Positions 28,782 through 39,133 of a DNA stretch of 64,000 nt are shown here, one piece after another. Position 1 is the stretch's first letter. Every line of letters begins with the position of its first letter. The notes below the pieces were generated by a model. That model worked only from the letters and a program-made list of their open reading frames with translations, ran no database searches and had not been told where the DNA came from. The translations under genes were made by a program, and so were the position numbers. Source of the DNA: Anaerobiospirillum thomasii. GTDB lineage: Bacteria > Pseudomonadota > Gammaproteobacteria > Enterobacterales > Succinivibrionaceae. Location: positions 941,001-1,005,000 of the forward strand of contig NZ_UAPU01000005.1 in assembly GCF_900445255.1 (NCBI RefSeq), written 5' to 3'.

Positions 28782-28797
28782 AACAAAAAAATCTACA

Positions 28798-29157
28798 CTA
28801 GTCTGCCCTGCCAAGACCCTTGGCAATAAGTGCATCAAGCTTCATGCTCTCAGAGAGCAGCTTGTCAAAAATGAAGTGTATATTTGGCATATAACGCAGC
28901 TTCAGCCTTGAGGCAAGAGCACTTCTGACAAAACCCTGGGCACTTTGCAGACCTTCCATGGCACTTTTGATATCATCCTCACTATCAGTTAAAAATGAGA
29001 TATAGATACGGGCATTGCGCAGATCGGGGCTGACACTGACCTCAGTCACTGTGGCCTTTTTCACACGCGGATCTTTTATCTCATTTAAAATGATATCTGA
29101 CACCTCACGACGCACTGAGGCTGCCACTCTTTCATTTCTACCAAAACTTTTGGGCAT
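28798..29157 (-). CDS. rbfA: 30S ribosome-binding factor A
   Basis: A 119-residue KH-fold protein that binds the 30S subunit late in assembly near helix 1 of 16S rRNA. The start MPKSFGRNERVAASVRREV and the core KDPRVKKATVTEVSVSPDLR (positions about 32-51) are typical. The length is close to the E. coli protein (133), with a short C-terminus. It lies 8 bp after infB as the last gene of the operon; truB, rpsO and pnp, often next, are not here. Confidence 0.95.
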   Translation of the reverse strand: MPKSFGRNERVAASVRREVSDIILNEIKDPRVKKATVTEVSVSPDLRNARIYISFLTDSEDDIKSAMEGLQSAQGFVRSALASRLKLRYMPNIHFIFDKLLSESMKLDALIAKGLGRAD

Positions 29158-29165
29158 AGCTTCCT

Positions 29166-31703
29166 TTACAGTGTACGTTTAATCTCAATGTTCTCAAAGA
29201 CTTCAATCTGATCGCCTACGCGTACATCCTGATAGTTCTTCACACCAACGCCACACTCTGTACCTGATTTAACCTCAGCCACATCGTCCTTGAAGCGACG
29301 CAGAGAGTCAAGCTCACCTTCAAAAATAACCACGTTGTCACGCAGCACACGGATAGGGGCTGAACGCTTGATAACACCCTCTGTAACCATACAGCCGGCA
29401 ATAGAGCCAAACTTTGGATGACGGAAGACATCGCGCACCTCGGCAAGACCAATGATCTCCTGACGCACCTCGGCCTTTAACATACCGCTCATGGCGCTCT
29501 TGACATCATCGATAAGATCGTAGATTACGCTGTAGTAGTGCAGATCAACACCCTCAGAGTCAATAACACGACGGGCCGGAGCATCGGCACGCACGTTAAA
29601 GCCTACAATAATAGCTGATGAGGCGGCGGCTAAGGTGGCATCAGTCTCGGTAATACCGCCTACACCTGAACCTACAATATGTACCATAACCTCATCGGTT
29701 GCAAGCTTGTTTAAAGCATCGGAGATGGCCTCAACTGAGCCTTGTGTATCGGCCTTGAGTACCACATTAAGCTCTGAGGCCTGATTGTCCTTGAACATAT
29801 TCTCAAGCTTGGCCTTTTGCTGCTTGGCAATCTTAATCTCTCTGAACTTGCCCTGACGGAACAGTGCAACTTCACGGGCCTTGCGCTCATCGCGCACTAC
29901 AGTAACCTCGTCACCTGCATCTGGCACACCTGACAGACCATAGATCTCAACAGGAATAGATGGACCTGCCTCATCAAGGTTCTGACCCTTTTCATTGCGC
30001 AGTGATCTGACACGTCCATACTCAAGTCCGCACAGTACCACATCACCCTTGTGCAGTGTACCTTCCTGTACAAGCACAGAGGCCACAGGACCACGGCCCT
30101 TGTCAAGACGTGATTCAATAACCACGCCAGTAGCCATACCGTCAGCTACAGCTGTCAGCTCTAAAACCTCAGCCTGCAGCAGTACAGCTTCAAGCAGATC
30201 ATCAATACCCTGACCGGTCTTGGCTGATACCTCAACAAACTGTGTCTCACCACCCATGCTCTCAGGAATTACACTGTGCTGAATGAGCTCATTGATAACA
30301 CGTGATGGCTCGGCTGATGGCTTGTCAATCTTGTTGATAGCCACAATTAAAGGTACCTTGGCTGCCTGGGCATGCTGAATAGCCTCAATAGTCTGCGGCA
30401 TCACACCATCATCGGCAGCTACAACTAAAATTACAATATCTGTAGCCTGGGCACCACGGGCACGCATGGCAGTAAAGGCGGCGTGACCTGGGGTATCGAG
30501 GAAGGTAATACCTGCATTTCTGGTCTCAACATGATAGGCACCGATACGCTGTGTAATACCGCCAGCCTCGCCTGCAGCCACCTTTGATTTGCGGATAAAG
30601 TCAAGCAGTGAGGTTTTACCATGATCTACGTGACCCATAATAGTAACAACAGGAGCACGTGAAACCTTCTCAGCCTCACTCTTGCGCTCGGCTAGAATTG
30701 ACTCTTCAAGCTCATTCTCCTTGCGCAGTATAACCTTGTGGCCCATCTCCTCGGCAACAAGTTGTGCTGTGGCCTGATCAATAACCTGATTGATAGTTAC
30801 CATTTCGCCCATCTTCATGAGAGTCTTGATAACCTCGGCACCCTTGACGGCCATCTTCTGGGCAAGCTCGGCTACAGTAATGGTCTCGCCAATTACCACA
30901 TCACGTGATACAGGGGCTGCAGGCTTGTTAAAGCCGTGCTGCTGCTGATTTAATTTGGCAGCACCCTTCTGGGCACGACCCTGACGTTTGACATTGCCGC
31001 GTTTGCCACCTGGCAGCATATTTTCATTCTCTTCACGCTTTTTAGAAGAGCCCTGACGTCTTTCCTGTGAGTTGCCACGGTGACGGCCACGGTTTTCAGC
31101 CTCGCGCTCCTGACGGGCCTCAGCCTCACGCACATATAAGGAGGTTCCATTGTCGCTGTCACTTTCACTTTCCTTGCGACGCTCTTCCTCCTCCTGCTCC
31201 CAGCGTGCTGCATTTTCCTCAGCCAGGCGACGGGCCTCCTCCTGCTGACGGCGGGTCTGCTCTTCAATCTGCAGTGCTCTTTGAGCCTCCTGCTGACGCT
31301 TTAACTGCTCCTGAGCCTCTTTGTCAGCGTTGTTTTTCTTAGTATCAGCAGCGCTCTTCTTAGCCTCGGCCTTTGCCTTCTGCTCTGCTGCAAGTTTAGC
31401 TTCTTTTTCCTTTTGAGCGGCAGCAAGTCTCTCTTTTTCTTCCTGCTCCTTTAAAGCTCTCTGACGCTCAGCCTCAGCCTTGGCTTTAGCTTCCTCCTGA
31501 CGGGCGCGCTCTAGTGCCTCCTGCTCTTCTCTCTGGCGTCTTGCAATCTCTTGTGGATCAAAGGTCTTTTTCTTACGCACCTCAACCTGAACCACTTTGG
31601 ATTTACCGGCATTGCTAGATAAAGTCAGAGTTGAATGAGTTTTCTTGTTCAATGACATGCGCTTTGGGGCGCCGTTCTCTACATTGTTGTTCTGTTCAGT
31701 CAT
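29166..31703 (-). CDS. infB: Translation initiation factor IF-2
   Basis: An 845-residue IF2, which delivers fMet-tRNA to the 30S subunit and promotes subunit joining. The first about 250 residues are an N-terminal domain and a highly charged linker rich in E, R, K, A and Q. A second IF2_N-like domain ([20 protein letters not shown]) precedes the GTPase domain starting near 350 ([26 protein letters not shown]). The C-terminal fMet-tRNA-binding domains complete it. It sits between nusA (11 bp) and rbfA (8 bp), the classical order. No sign of an internal initiation site was examined further. Confidence 0.97.
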   Translation of the reverse strand: MTEQNNNVENGAPKRMSLNKKTHSTLTLSSNAGKSKVVQVEVRKKKTFDPQEIARRQREEQEALERARQEEAKAKAEAERQRALKEQEEKERLAAAQKEKEAKLAAEQKAKAEAKKSAADTKKNNADKEAQEQLKRQQEAQRALQIEEQTRRQQEEARRLAEENAARWEQEEEERRKESESDSDNGTSLYVREAEARQEREAENRGRHRGNSQERRQGSSKKREENENMLPGGKRGNVKRQGRAQKGAAKLNQQQHGFNKPAAPVSRDVVIGETITVAELAQKMAVKGAEVIKTLMKMGEMVTINQVIDQATAQLVAEEMGHKVILRKENELEESILAERKSEAEKVSRAPVVTIMGHVDHGKTSLLDFIRKSKVAAGEAGGITQRIGAYHVETRNAGITFLDTPGHAAFTAMRARGAQATDIVILVVAADDGVMPQTIEAIQHAQAAKVPLIVAINKIDKPSAEPSRVINELIQHSVIPESMGGETQFVEVSAKTGQGIDDLLEAVLLQAEVLELTAVADGMATGVVIESRLDKGRGPVASVLVQEGTLHKGDVVLCGLEYGRVRSLRNEKGQNLDEAGPSIPVEIYGLSGVPDAGDEVTVVRDERKAREVALFRQGKFREIKIAKQQKAKLENMFKDNQASELNVVLKADTQGSVEAISDALNKLATDEVMVHIVGSGVGGITETDATLAAASSAIIVGFNVRADAPARRVIDSEGVDLHYYSVIYDLIDDVKSAMSGMLKAEVRQEIIGLAEVRDVFRHPKFGSIAGCMVTEGVIKRSAPIRVLRDNVVIFEGELDSLRRFKDDVAEVKSGTECGVGVKNYQDVRVGDQIEVFENIEIKRTL

Positions 31704-31714
31704 ATCTGCCCCGC

Positions 31715-33190
31715 TTATTCCTGTTTAAACCAGCACTCGTTACGTGCAGTCATAATAATCTCACCTGCCTTGTTCTCATCAAGGCCTTCAATGGAGCTTA
31801 AATCATCAGTAGCCATTTCTGCCAGCTCTTCGGCATCATGAATACCAGCCTGTACCAGCTTTAGAGCCAGCATGCTGTCAATACCATCAAGCTTTTCAAG
31901 CTTGGCGCAGCTTTCCTTGACCTGATCCTCATTGCGCTTTGCAATAGCCTCTTTGGCATTATCCTGCAGAGCATTGGCAATGGACTCATCCATACCGTCA
32001 ATAGTTAAAAACTCGCTGACAGGTACATAGGCAATTTCCTCAAGTGTGGTAAAGCCGTTGTCACAGAGTACTGAGGCAAAGTCATGATCAATATTGAGTG
32101 CGTCCATAAAGACATTGACCACCTTATCCTCTTCATCTTTGAGCTCTTTTTCCATCTGAGATTCGGCTTTGACTTTAAGATCCCACTTTAACAGTGCAGA
32201 GGCAAGGCGCACATTCTGACCGTTTCTGCCGATGGCTAAAGCCAGATTCTCATCAGCTACAGCAATATCAATAGTATGAGTATCTTCATTGATAATAATG
32301 CGTGATACCTCAGCAGGCTCCATGGCATTAGTTACATACTGAGCGAGGTTCTCATCATAAAGCACCACATCAATCTTTTCGCCAGAGAGCTCATTTGAGA
32401 CAGCCATAACACGGGCGCCGCGCATACCAATACAGGCACCTCTTGGATCAATGCGCTTGTCCTTGGAGCGCACAGCAATCTTGGCACGTGAACCTGGATC
32501 GCGTGATACCCCCATGATCTCAATGATATCCTCACCAATCTCAGGCACTTCAATTCTAAAGAGCTCGGCTAAAAACTCAGGTGAGGTACGTGAACATATA
32601 AGCTGCGGACCCTTGCCGTCTGCCTTGATATCAGAGAGCAGAACCTTGACGCGATCACCGCGGCCAAAGGTCTCATGCGGAATGAGCTGCTCACGCTTTA
32701 ATACTGCCTCGGCATTGTTTCCAAGATCAAGTATCATAAAATCACGGCCCTGTTTTTTAACCACAGCATTGATAACATGGCCAAGGCGCTCTCTATGCTC
32801 GGCAATAATCTGCTCGCGCTCTGCGTCCTTCACCTTCTGTGATAAAACCTGCTTGGCAGTCTGAATAGTAATTCTGTCAAATTCAACTGAAGGAATTTCA
32901 TCTTCAACAAAGTCACCTACCTGCACCTGCGGATAATCTACCTGTGCTGCAGATAAAGTGGTCTGTGTGGCAGGTGAGTGCAGATTGTCATCATCTACAA
33001 CCTCCCAGCGTCTGAAGGTTCTGTATGAGCCTTCTTTTTTATCAATAGAGACTCTTACTGCAATTTCAACCTGATATTTCTTTTTAGTTGCAGTGGCCAG
33101 TGCTATCTCAAGGGCCTCAAAGATTTTGTCTCTAGGAATTGCGCGCTCGTTAGACAGAGCCTCTGCAATGGCAATAATTTCCTTTCCCAT
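31715..33190 (-). CDS. nusA: Transcription termination/antitermination protein NusA
   Basis: A 491-residue NusA. N-terminal RNA-polymerase-binding domain ([20 protein letters not shown]), S1 domain near 135-200, KH domains ([15 protein letters not shown] and [13 protein letters not shown]) and two C-terminal acidic HhH repeats ([32 protein letters not shown]). ATG at 33190 is chosen over the in-frame TTG six bases upstream because it matches the usual MxKEI start; GAGG lies 10 bases before it. Second gene of the operon, 14 bp after rimP. Confidence 0.96.
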   Translation of the reverse strand: MGKEIIAIAEALSNERAIPRDKIFEALEIALATATKKKYQVEIAVRVSIDKKEGSYRTFRRWEVVDDDNLHSPATQTTLSAAQVDYPQVQVGDFVEDEIPSVEFDRITIQTAKQVLSQKVKDAEREQIIAEHRERLGHVINAVVKKQGRDFMILDLGNNAEAVLKREQLIPHETFGRGDRVKVLLSDIKADGKGPQLICSRTSPEFLAELFRIEVPEIGEDIIEIMGVSRDPGSRAKIAVRSKDKRIDPRGACIGMRGARVMAVSNELSGEKIDVVLYDENLAQYVTNAMEPAEVSRIIINEDTHTIDIAVADENLALAIGRNGQNVRLASALLKWDLKVKAESQMEKELKDEEDKVVNVFMDALNIDHDFASVLCDNGFTTLEEIAYVPVSEFLTIDGMDESIANALQDNAKEAIAKRNEDQVKESCAKLEKLDGIDSMLALKLVQAGIHDAEELAEMATDDLSSIEGLDENKAGEIIMTARNECWFKQE

Positions 33191-33204
33191 TATCAATTAA
33201 CCTC

Positions 33205-33708
33205 TTATTTATGCGCCTTGGCAGCTTTTGGCACAGTGTTTGTCTTAAACTTTGGTACAACACGTAATAAAGAGACATTGGCAAAGGCAATTTCCATCTG
33301 TCCCTGATCTTTATCATCAATTACAAGTGTACCATCTTCTGATACTGATAATAATAAGCCCTCAAGCTTGCGTCTGCCCATAAAAGGTATACGCAGCTCA
33401 GCCCTTACAGTATTGTCTGTATAGTCTCTGACCTGATCTAATGTAAATAAAATTCTGTCAAGACCTGGAGATGAAACCTCAAGAGTGTAGGCAGGTGCAA
33501 TAATGTCTGCAGCATCTAATGCAGGAGAGAGTACATGGGTAATATCACCGCACAGATCGGCGCTTACACCATCATCATGCTCAATAAAAATCTGCAAAAG
33601 AGCGCGTGTATGTGAAGTCTTGTAGCGAACTCCCCACAGTGTAGCGCCCATAGATTCAATCAAAGGACAGACTAGATCATAAATTCTGTCTTCTATGGTT
33701 CCTGACAT
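33205..33708 (-). CDS. rimP: Ribosome maturation factor RimP
   Basis: A 167-residue protein needed for 30S maturation. N-terminal alpha/beta domain with CPLIESMGATLWGVRY and the conserved YTLEVSSPGLDRIL near residue 75, then an SH3-like C-terminal domain (FMGRRKLEGLLLSV). First gene of the nusA-infB operon. AAGAGGG precedes the ATG by five bases. Directly upstream lies a hairpin with a T tract, so expression probably depends on read-through of a leader terminator. Confidence 0.95.
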   Translation of the reverse strand: MSGTIEDRIYDLVCPLIESMGATLWGVRYKTSHTRALLQIFIEHDDGVSADLCGDITHVLSPALDAADIIAPAYTLEVSSPGLDRILFTLDQVRDYTDNTVRAELRIPFMGRRKLEGLLLSVSEDGTLVIDDKDQGQMEIAFANVSLLRVVPKFKTNTVPKAAKAHK

Positions 33709-33723
33709 AAAAACCCTCTTCCA

Positions 33724-33747
33724 TAAAAAAAGCCCCTTAACTGGGGC
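33724..33747 (-). terminator. Leader terminator/attenuator just upstream of rimP
   Basis: On the minus strand GCCCC (33747-33743) pairs with GGGGC (33736-33732) around AGTTAA, followed by seven T residues. It ends 16 bp before the rimP start codon, so transcripts from the promoter at 33861-33889 meet it before any gene. A rho-independent attenuator leader for rimP is a known RNA family in enterobacteria; homology of this one was not tested. Confidence 0.65.
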
Positions 33748-33860
33748 CTCTTCCTAAGTTCCACCTGTATTTGCCTAATAAAGGCGCGAGTGCAGTGCAA
33801 CCGCAGTGGTATTGACCACCATCACTTTCATTATTAAAAGTAATAAATAAAAGCTCTTAT

Positions 33861-33889
33861 ATTCTACTAATTTTGCATAAATAATGCAA
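33861..33889 (-). promoter_or_regulatory. Probable promoter of the rimP-nusA-infB operon
   Basis: Minus-strand TTGCAT (33889-33884), 17 bp, TAGAAT (33866-33861). Transcription would begin near 33854, giving a leader of about 145 nt. An 18-codon frame lies in the leader (33828-33775, including stop), without a Shine-Dalgarno. Confidence 0.5.
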
Positions 33890-34260
33890 GGATGATTAAA
33901 GCATTTGCCATGCTTAACGCAAAATACGACCCATCTCATACTACCTTGCCCTTTACTTACAAAACTTAAGGACACCTGCCATCAAAAACGTAAAGGACAA
34001 TATAATCTTTGCCTCTTTTTTATCTTAAGGGCTTTTGCACGTGGCACCAAAAACCAAGATCTCAAGGCCTTATCTTAACTTTGGTATTTATAGCTGTTAC
34101 ACTGCTTTTGCACACAGCATTTTAAAGTCTGAGCCTAAAAGTGCTTTATCTTTGAAATGACATGACATGCCATGTCAGTCTTAGCCTGTCTGTCATAATT
34201 GAGTGCACTGATGCAAGCTGCAAACGCTTTAAGGTATAATCAGTTTTGTGGGGTCTTATT

Positions 34261-34647
34261 ATGCTCAGTGTCAATCTAAATACTTTTATCATTGTTTTTA
34301 TTGCAGGTGGTCTTGGGGCACTGACGCGATCCTGTATTCTAAATTTTATATCAGGACTGTCAAATACCCTGCCCTATGGCGTGGTGGCTGTAAATGCTCT
34401 TGCTACCTTTTTAACCGTCTATTTAGGTCTGTCACTGCCCGTTACCATAGCCTTTGCACTGATCTCAGGTTTTGCTGTGGCCCTTGGTACCTTAAGTGCT
34501 CTGTGTGCCGACTGTATTGAAATGATTTTAAAAAGACGCTTTGTGCCCTTAATCATATATCTTCTGTTAAATGCTGTATTTGGACTAATATCAGCCATGC
34601 TGGCTATACAGACTTATGCTCTTACAGGAGATATCTATGCGCCATAG
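34261..34647 (+). CDS. crcB: Fluoride channel subunit CrcB/Fluc (first of a pair)
   Basis: A 128-residue four-helix membrane protein of the Fluc family, dual-topology dimeric fluoride exporters. GGLGALTRS near residue 18 matches GGxxGAxxR, and LPYGVVAVN keeps the pore asparagine. The third-helix motif that normally reads GGLTTFSTF is VALGTLSAL, so both pore phenylalanines are leucine. The start at 34261 follows GGGG by about 7 bases. It overlaps the second crcB gene by 11 bp, indicating coupled translation and a heterodimer. Confidence 0.88.
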   Translation: MLSVNLNTFIIVFIAGGLGALTRSCILNFISGLSNTLPYGVVAVNALATFLTVYLGLSLPVTIAFALISGFAVALGTLSALCADCIEMILKRRFVPLIIYLLLNAVFGLISAMLAIQTYALTGDIYAP

Positions 34648-35056
34648 ACAGTTTAAAACACAGTTCTTTATTTTTTTAGGAGGCGCTCTTGGAGCCTGCC
34701 TGCGGCTGTTTTTATCAATGCTAGACTCCCCTCTTTATGACAGACTGCCGCTGACCATAAGCTTTTTACATACTGCAGATATCCTAAGCTGCGCGTTAAT
34801 TGGCATACTCTACTGTCTTATTGTGCACAGTTTAATACGCGGTCCTTATTTAAGAGCATTTTTACAGACAGGATTTTTAGGCGGCCTCTCTTCCTTTTCC
34901 GTATTGGCAGTATTTCTTGCACGAGAGCACAGCTATATTCTCTCCGTACTTATCATAGCCCTCGAGCTTATTTTCTTTGTCATAATCTGCGCCATTTCCT
35001 TTGCCATCACTCTGTCAATTTTAAGGCTTATAGCTTATAAAAAAGTAAGAGGCTGA
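34637..35056 (+). CDS. crcB: Fluoride channel subunit CrcB/Fluc (second of a pair)
   Basis: A 139-residue Fluc-family membrane protein. FLGGALGACLRLFLS near residue 15 is the GGxxGAxxR motif. In contrast to its partner, it keeps GGLSSFS in the third helix (first phenylalanine retained, second replaced by leucine) but has histidine where the pore asparagine should be (LPLTISFLH). GGAG lies seven bases before ATG 34637, inside the end of the first gene. The pattern suggests each subunit supplies part of one functional pore. Confidence 0.86.
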   Translation: MRHRQFKTQFFIFLGGALGACLRLFLSMLDSPLYDRLPLTISFLHTADILSCALIGILYCLIVHSLIRGPYLRAFLQTGFLGGLSSFSVLAVFLAREHSYILSVLIIALELIFFVIICAISFAITLSILRLIAYKKVRG

Positions 35057-35261
35057 TTATATAAAATCAAGATAGACTTTAATTTCTTATGTTTTTTCAA
35101 GATATTTTTGGTCCATATAACAAATTTCAGCGATTTTTATACACTTAAAAATTATCTACTGCTATACTCACTACATGAATTATTTTTTCAATTATTACAA
35201 AATAGGTAGATATTAAAGCATTTTTTGTCTTTGATATGTCCCTAAACTACTAGGGAAAAAT

Positions 35262-36884
35262 ATGATTAAATCATTTTTAAACTTAAAGGTTTCGATAAAG
35301 CTTTTTATTGTATTTATTACAATTATCATCATGTCAGCATCTGTAGCAGGCTATGCTACAAAGCAGCTATTAAACTCCATTTCTGTAGCCTCAGATGTGC
35401 ATGACAATCTGTCATCACGCTATGGCCGTATTTCATCAGCCCGTGATATGCTACATGAGGTACACAATATGATTGAACAGGAAAATCAAAGACAGAAGAT
35501 TGACCACAATTATATTGTGCAAAGATTAAATGCCCTCAATGACAGAGTGCAGAGATTTGATGAAACTCTCTTTGGTGAAGAAAAAAGAAAGGTTAAACAG
35601 AATATTAAAGAGTACACTGAAGTCTATAACTCTATATTTACAAGAGCTCTGCAGTCACAAAATCCAAATCTTGGCAATACTGTGCTGTATATGACCATGA
35701 CTCCTGTCTATATTGATGCCATTATCAATCTGGATAAAATCATTGGCTATCAGATTGAAAGATCACGAAGCTCAACTGATACCCTCTCAAGCTATGAGCC
35801 AATCTACTATGTACTTGGTGTAACCCTGTTCATGACCCTCTTCTCCATGTTCATGGCCCGCTTTATATCACTTAGCGTCACCGAGTCTCTTGATCACACT
35901 GTAAAGAATGTAGACACCATAGCCAACTCAGATCTGTCACAGGAGATTAAAGCTCTTAGCAATGACGAGTTTGGCAGAATGACAAGACGTCTTGATGATA
36001 TGCGTGTGCAGTTATCTGACAAAATTGCCCATATCAAGAATAAGATAAACGATCTTTCAGATATTACAGGCGGTATTCAAAAAGCCTCTGACAATATGAT
36101 TCAAAAGGCACAGGAAGGTGAAAGTCTGACCATCACAGTAGCTGCCGCCACCGATGAGATGGCCTCAACTACAGCTGATATTGCCAAAAACTGTCAGAGT
36201 GCCACCGAAGCTGCCAACCATGCCCGCAATATTACCGAGCAGGGTATGCATACTCTGCAGGAGACCATCAGCAATATCTATGCTCAGGTTGAGCAGACCA
36301 AGATAGATGCCAAGCACATTGATGAGCTTGTAGCACAGACTCAGAATATTACCACCATTGTTGAGACCATTTATGGTATTTCACAGCAGACCAATCTTCT
36401 GGCCCTCAATGCCGCCATTGAGGCAGCCCGTGCCGGTGAGGCAGGTCGCGGCTTTGCTGTGGTGGCCGATGAGGTACGTGCTTTAGCTCAGAGAACCTCA
36501 AATTCTACACAGGAGATCTCAAACATGGTCTCACGTGTGCAGAATGATGCCAAGACTGCCTCTGACTCTATGAATCAGTCTGTACATAATATGGACAATG
36601 TGGCACAGATTGCCAAGACTCTTGAGGAGATATTAGGCAGTATTATCAGCAATGCCGATGATGTAAATATGAAGATCACACAGATTGCCACAGCAGCTGA
36701 GCAGCAGAGCTCATCTACAGCTGAAATCTCTGGCAATATGCAACAGGTAACAAGTATTACTCAGGAGGTCTCACAGGCCTCACATAAAAACTCTATTGCT
36801 GTTAATGATGCAAGCGAGGCTCTGCAGCAGGTTATGGATGATCTTTCACAGTTTAAGGTAAATCCTGGCGAGAGTACTGTATAG
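35262..36884 (+). CDS. Methyl-accepting chemotaxis protein (first of twins)
   Basis: A 540-residue transmembrane chemoreceptor. TM1 about 12-32, a helical periplasmic sensor about 35-185 of four-helix-bundle type, TM2 about 186-207, HAMP about 210-262, and a cytoplasmic signalling hairpin with tip [20 protein letters not shown] near residue 375. No C-terminal CheR-tethering pentapeptide (xWxxF) is present; it ends PGESTV. Ligand unknown. Its second half is nearly identical at DNA level to the next receptor, whereas the sensor halves differ. Followed by a strong terminator, so it is its own unit. Confidence 0.93.
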   Translation: MIKSFLNLKVSIKLFIVFITIIIMSASVAGYATKQLLNSISVASDVHDNLSSRYGRISSARDMLHEVHNMIEQENQRQKIDHNYIVQRLNALNDRVQRFDETLFGEEKRKVKQNIKEYTEVYNSIFTRALQSQNPNLGNTVLYMTMTPVYIDAIINLDKIIGYQIERSRSSTDTLSSYEPIYYVLGVTLFMTLFSMFMARFISLSVTESLDHTVKNVDTIANSDLSQEIKALSNDEFGRMTRRLDDMRVQLSDKIAHIKNKINDLSDITGGIQKASDNMIQKAQEGESLTITVAAATDEMASTTADIAKNCQSATEAANHARNITEQGMHTLQETISNIYAQVEQTKIDAKHIDELVAQTQNITTIVETIYGISQQTNLLALNAAIEAARAGEAGRGFAVVADEVRALAQRTSNSTQEISNMVSRVQNDAKTASDSMNQSVHNMDNVAQIAKTLEEILGSIISNADDVNMKITQIATAAEQQSSSTAEISGNMQQVTSITQEVSQASHKNSIAVNDASEALQQVMDDLSQFKVNPGESTV

Positions 36885-36901
36885 AATATGTATCTCAAAT
36901 A

Positions 36902-36932
36902 AAAGGCTGCATCTTAGTATGTGGCCTTTTTT
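36902..36932 (+). terminator. Terminator of the first chemoreceptor gene
   Basis: AAAGGCTGCAT and ATGTGGCCTTT pair (11 bp with two G-T pairs) around a 6-nt loop and run into six T residues, 17 bp after the stop. Confidence 0.8.
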
Positions 36933-37324
36933 ATCGGCCCTGCCTTATATTCACTCTATCTGTCTGCACTCTTTTATGTTCTCTTTAGTGCTGTGCTGGC
37001 ACAAATATCTTAAAGGTCATATTAAGGCCCTTTAATTTATATAACAGAATTTATAAATGTGAACTAAAAAAGTTGCGCACAACAGCGCATATTTTATAAA
37101 TGAAGATACAAATTATAAATAATGCAGATAAATTTTAAGACTGTTATAGCAAAATTGTTTTTGGGCTCTACTAGATTTTATAAGCACTGTTATACTTAGT
37201 ATGAAGAATACAATATTTTTACTTTAGTCAATCTCTTTACAACCACATGTGTAACATGAGGTTGAATCGATCAAGATATTTGCATTTCTTCTCATTATTC
37301 CTTTGATATATAAGAAGGCTCCTT
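36933..37324. other. Intergenic region between the twin chemoreceptors
   Basis: About 390 bp, AT-rich, presumably holding the promoter of the second receptor. No match to a flagellar sigma-28 promoter (TAAA, 15 bp, GCCGATAA) was seen. No gene or repeat. Confidence 0.5.
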
Positions 37325-38938
37325 ATGTTAAAATACCTATCAAATCTCAAAGTTGCAAGTAAACTCTACCTTGTTTTTATAACTATTATTGTCTTGTCAA
37401 CAGCTGTAGCAGGCTTTGCCTCCAAACAGCTTTTAAATTCCATTTCAGTATCTGCTGACGTTCACAGCAATCTTACCAGCCGCTACAGTATTGCAGCTAG
37501 TGCACGTGATGCCTTCCATGAGCTGCACAATATGATTGAAAAGGAAAATTTACGTCAGAATATAGAGCATGAGCTCGTGGCAGGTAAATTAAAAGAGCTT
37601 GAAAATCTAATCTATAACTTTCCAGAAAAGCAGTATGCCTCAGAGTTAAAACAGATAACTTCCAACTTAAAAGAATACAGCGATGTCTATACCTCAATCT
37701 TTACCAGGGCCTTGCAGTCACAAAATCCAAATCTTAGCAACAGCGTCTTTTATGTGACCATGAGTCCTTTGTATATTGATGCCATTGTCAATCTTGATAA
37801 GATAATCTCCTATCATGTAGATGCCTCACGCGAGGCTACAGATACACTCTCAAGCTATGAGCCTATTTATTATGTGTTAGGTCTTACCCTGTGCATGATT
37901 ATCTTCTCAATGGTTATGGCCACCATTATCTCAAAGAGCATTACCACTTCACTGTCCCATGCCATGAGCAATGTTGACACTATAGCCAACTCCGATCTGA
38001 CACACGATATTGTAGCTGACAGCGCAGATGAGTTTGGCATGGTGACAAGAAGACTTAATGATATGCGTATACAGCTCTCAGAGCGCATACTGCATGTCAA
38101 AGATAAGATTTCAGCTCTCTCCAGCGCCTCTGCAGATATTCAAAATACATCAGATATTATGATTCAAAAGGCACAGCAAGGTGAAAGCCTGACTATAACA
38201 GTAGCTGCCGCCACCGATGAGATGGCCTCAACTACAGCTGATATTGCCAAAAACTGTCAGAGTGCCACCGAAGCTGCCAACCATGCCCGCAATATTACCG
38301 AGCAGGGTATGCATACTCTGCAGGAGACCATCAGCAATATCTATGCTCAGGTTGAGCAGACCAAGGTAGATGCCAAGCACATTGATGAGCTTGTGGCACA
38401 GACTCAGAATATTACCACCATTGTTGAGACCATTTATGGTATTTCACAGCAGACCAATCTTCTGGCCCTCAATGCCGCCATTGAGGCAGCCCGTGCCGGC
38501 GAGGCAGGTCGTGGCTTTGCTGTGGTGGCCGATGAAGTACGTGCTTTAGCTCAGAGAACCTCAAATTCTACACAGGAGATCTCAAACATGGTCTCACGTG
38601 TGCAGAATGATGCCAAGACTGCCTCTGACTCTATGAATCAGTCTGTACATAATATGGACAATGTGGCACAGATTGCCAAGACTCTTGAGGAGATATTAGG
38701 CGGTATTATCAACAATGCCGATGATGTAAATATGAAGATCACACAGATTGCCACAGCAGCCGAGCAGCAGAGCTCATCTACAGCTGAAATCTCTGGCAAT
38801 ATGCAGCAGGTGACACAGATTACACAGCAGGTGTACAAAGCCTCGCAGGAAAACTCTGTGGCTGTAAACAATGCAGGCCTTGCACTTAAGGAGGTTTTAG
38901 ACAAACTTTCCGAGTTTAAGGTCAAAGGTCGATTTTAA
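37325..38938 (+). CDS. Methyl-accepting chemotaxis protein (second of twins)
   Basis: A 537-residue chemoreceptor of the same layout: TM1 about 11-31, helical periplasmic domain, TM2 about 186-207, HAMP, signalling domain with the same [20 protein letters not shown] tip. The periplasmic sensor is clearly homologous to its neighbour's (shared [14 protein letters not shown] and [15 protein letters not shown]) but diverged, so a related but different ligand is likely. The codons from 38201 to 38805 match the first gene with only about nine base differences by eye. No CheR-binding tail. Ends with its own terminator. Confidence 0.93.
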   Translation: MLKYLSNLKVASKLYLVFITIIVLSTAVAGFASKQLLNSISVSADVHSNLTSRYSIAASARDAFHELHNMIEKENLRQNIEHELVAGKLKELENLIYNFPEKQYASELKQITSNLKEYSDVYTSIFTRALQSQNPNLSNSVFYVTMSPLYIDAIVNLDKIISYHVDASREATDTLSSYEPIYYVLGLTLCMIIFSMVMATIISKSITTSLSHAMSNVDTIANSDLTHDIVADSADEFGMVTRRLNDMRIQLSERILHVKDKISALSSASADIQNTSDIMIQKAQQGESLTITVAAATDEMASTTADIAKNCQSATEAANHARNITEQGMHTLQETISNIYAQVEQTKVDAKHIDELVAQTQNITTIVETIYGISQQTNLLALNAAIEAARAGEAGRGFAVVADEVRALAQRTSNSTQEISNMVSRVQNDAKTASDSMNQSVHNMDNVAQIAKTLEEILGGIINNADDVNMKITQIATAAEQQSSSTAEISGNMQQVTQITQQVYKASQENSVAVNNAGLALKEVLDKLSEFKVKGRF

Positions 38939-38951
38939 TTAAAGTCCTTGC

Positions 38952-38979
38952 AAAAGGCTGCCCTGCTGCAGCCTTTTTT
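38952..38979 (+). terminator. Terminator of the second chemoreceptor gene
   Basis: AAAAGGCTGC and GCAGCCTTTT pair around CCTGCT and run into a T6 tract, 13 bp past the stop. Confidence 0.8.
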
Positions 38980-39087
38980 ATTGTGCCCTACTCTATCTGC
39001 CATAGGCATAAAAAATCCATACCCTGCCTGTCTTTAATAAAAAAGCGCATTGTTTTTTTTACTCAGGTTTTGAGTTTTAAAGATAAG

Positions 39088-39127
39088 ATCTGCACTCTTG
39101 ATTTGTATTTAATCAAAGAGTGCAGAT
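39088..39127 (-). repeat. Perfect 12-bp inverted repeat at the end of the TerC/CorC gene
   Basis: ATCTGCACTCTT (39088-39099) and AAGAGTGCAGAT (39116-39127) form a long stem, with further partial pairing inside the loop. It starts seven bases past the stop on the minus strand. No T tract follows directly, so it is a transcript-end hairpin rather than a textbook terminator. Confidence 0.6.
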
Positions 39128-39133
39128 AAACAA

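Larger units (their letters stand above)
33709..34260. other. Divergent intergenic region between rimP and the crcB pair
   Basis: About 550 bp. The rimP-proximal part carries the promoter and attenuator. The crcB side has a perfect TATAAT at 34235-34240 only about 20 bp from the first crcB ATG, leaving no room for a fluoride riboswitch. The middle (about 33900-34200) shows no gene or structured RNA that I can recognise; the tRNA-Met gene found before rimP in E. coli is not there. Confidence 0.55.

Noticed and set aside
34100-34260. Fluoride riboswitch upstream of the crcB pair
   Set aside because: I looked for the conserved GGCGATGG and CTGATG-type core and did not find it; the TATAAT lies only about 20 bp from the start codon, leaving no room for an aptamer in the transcript.
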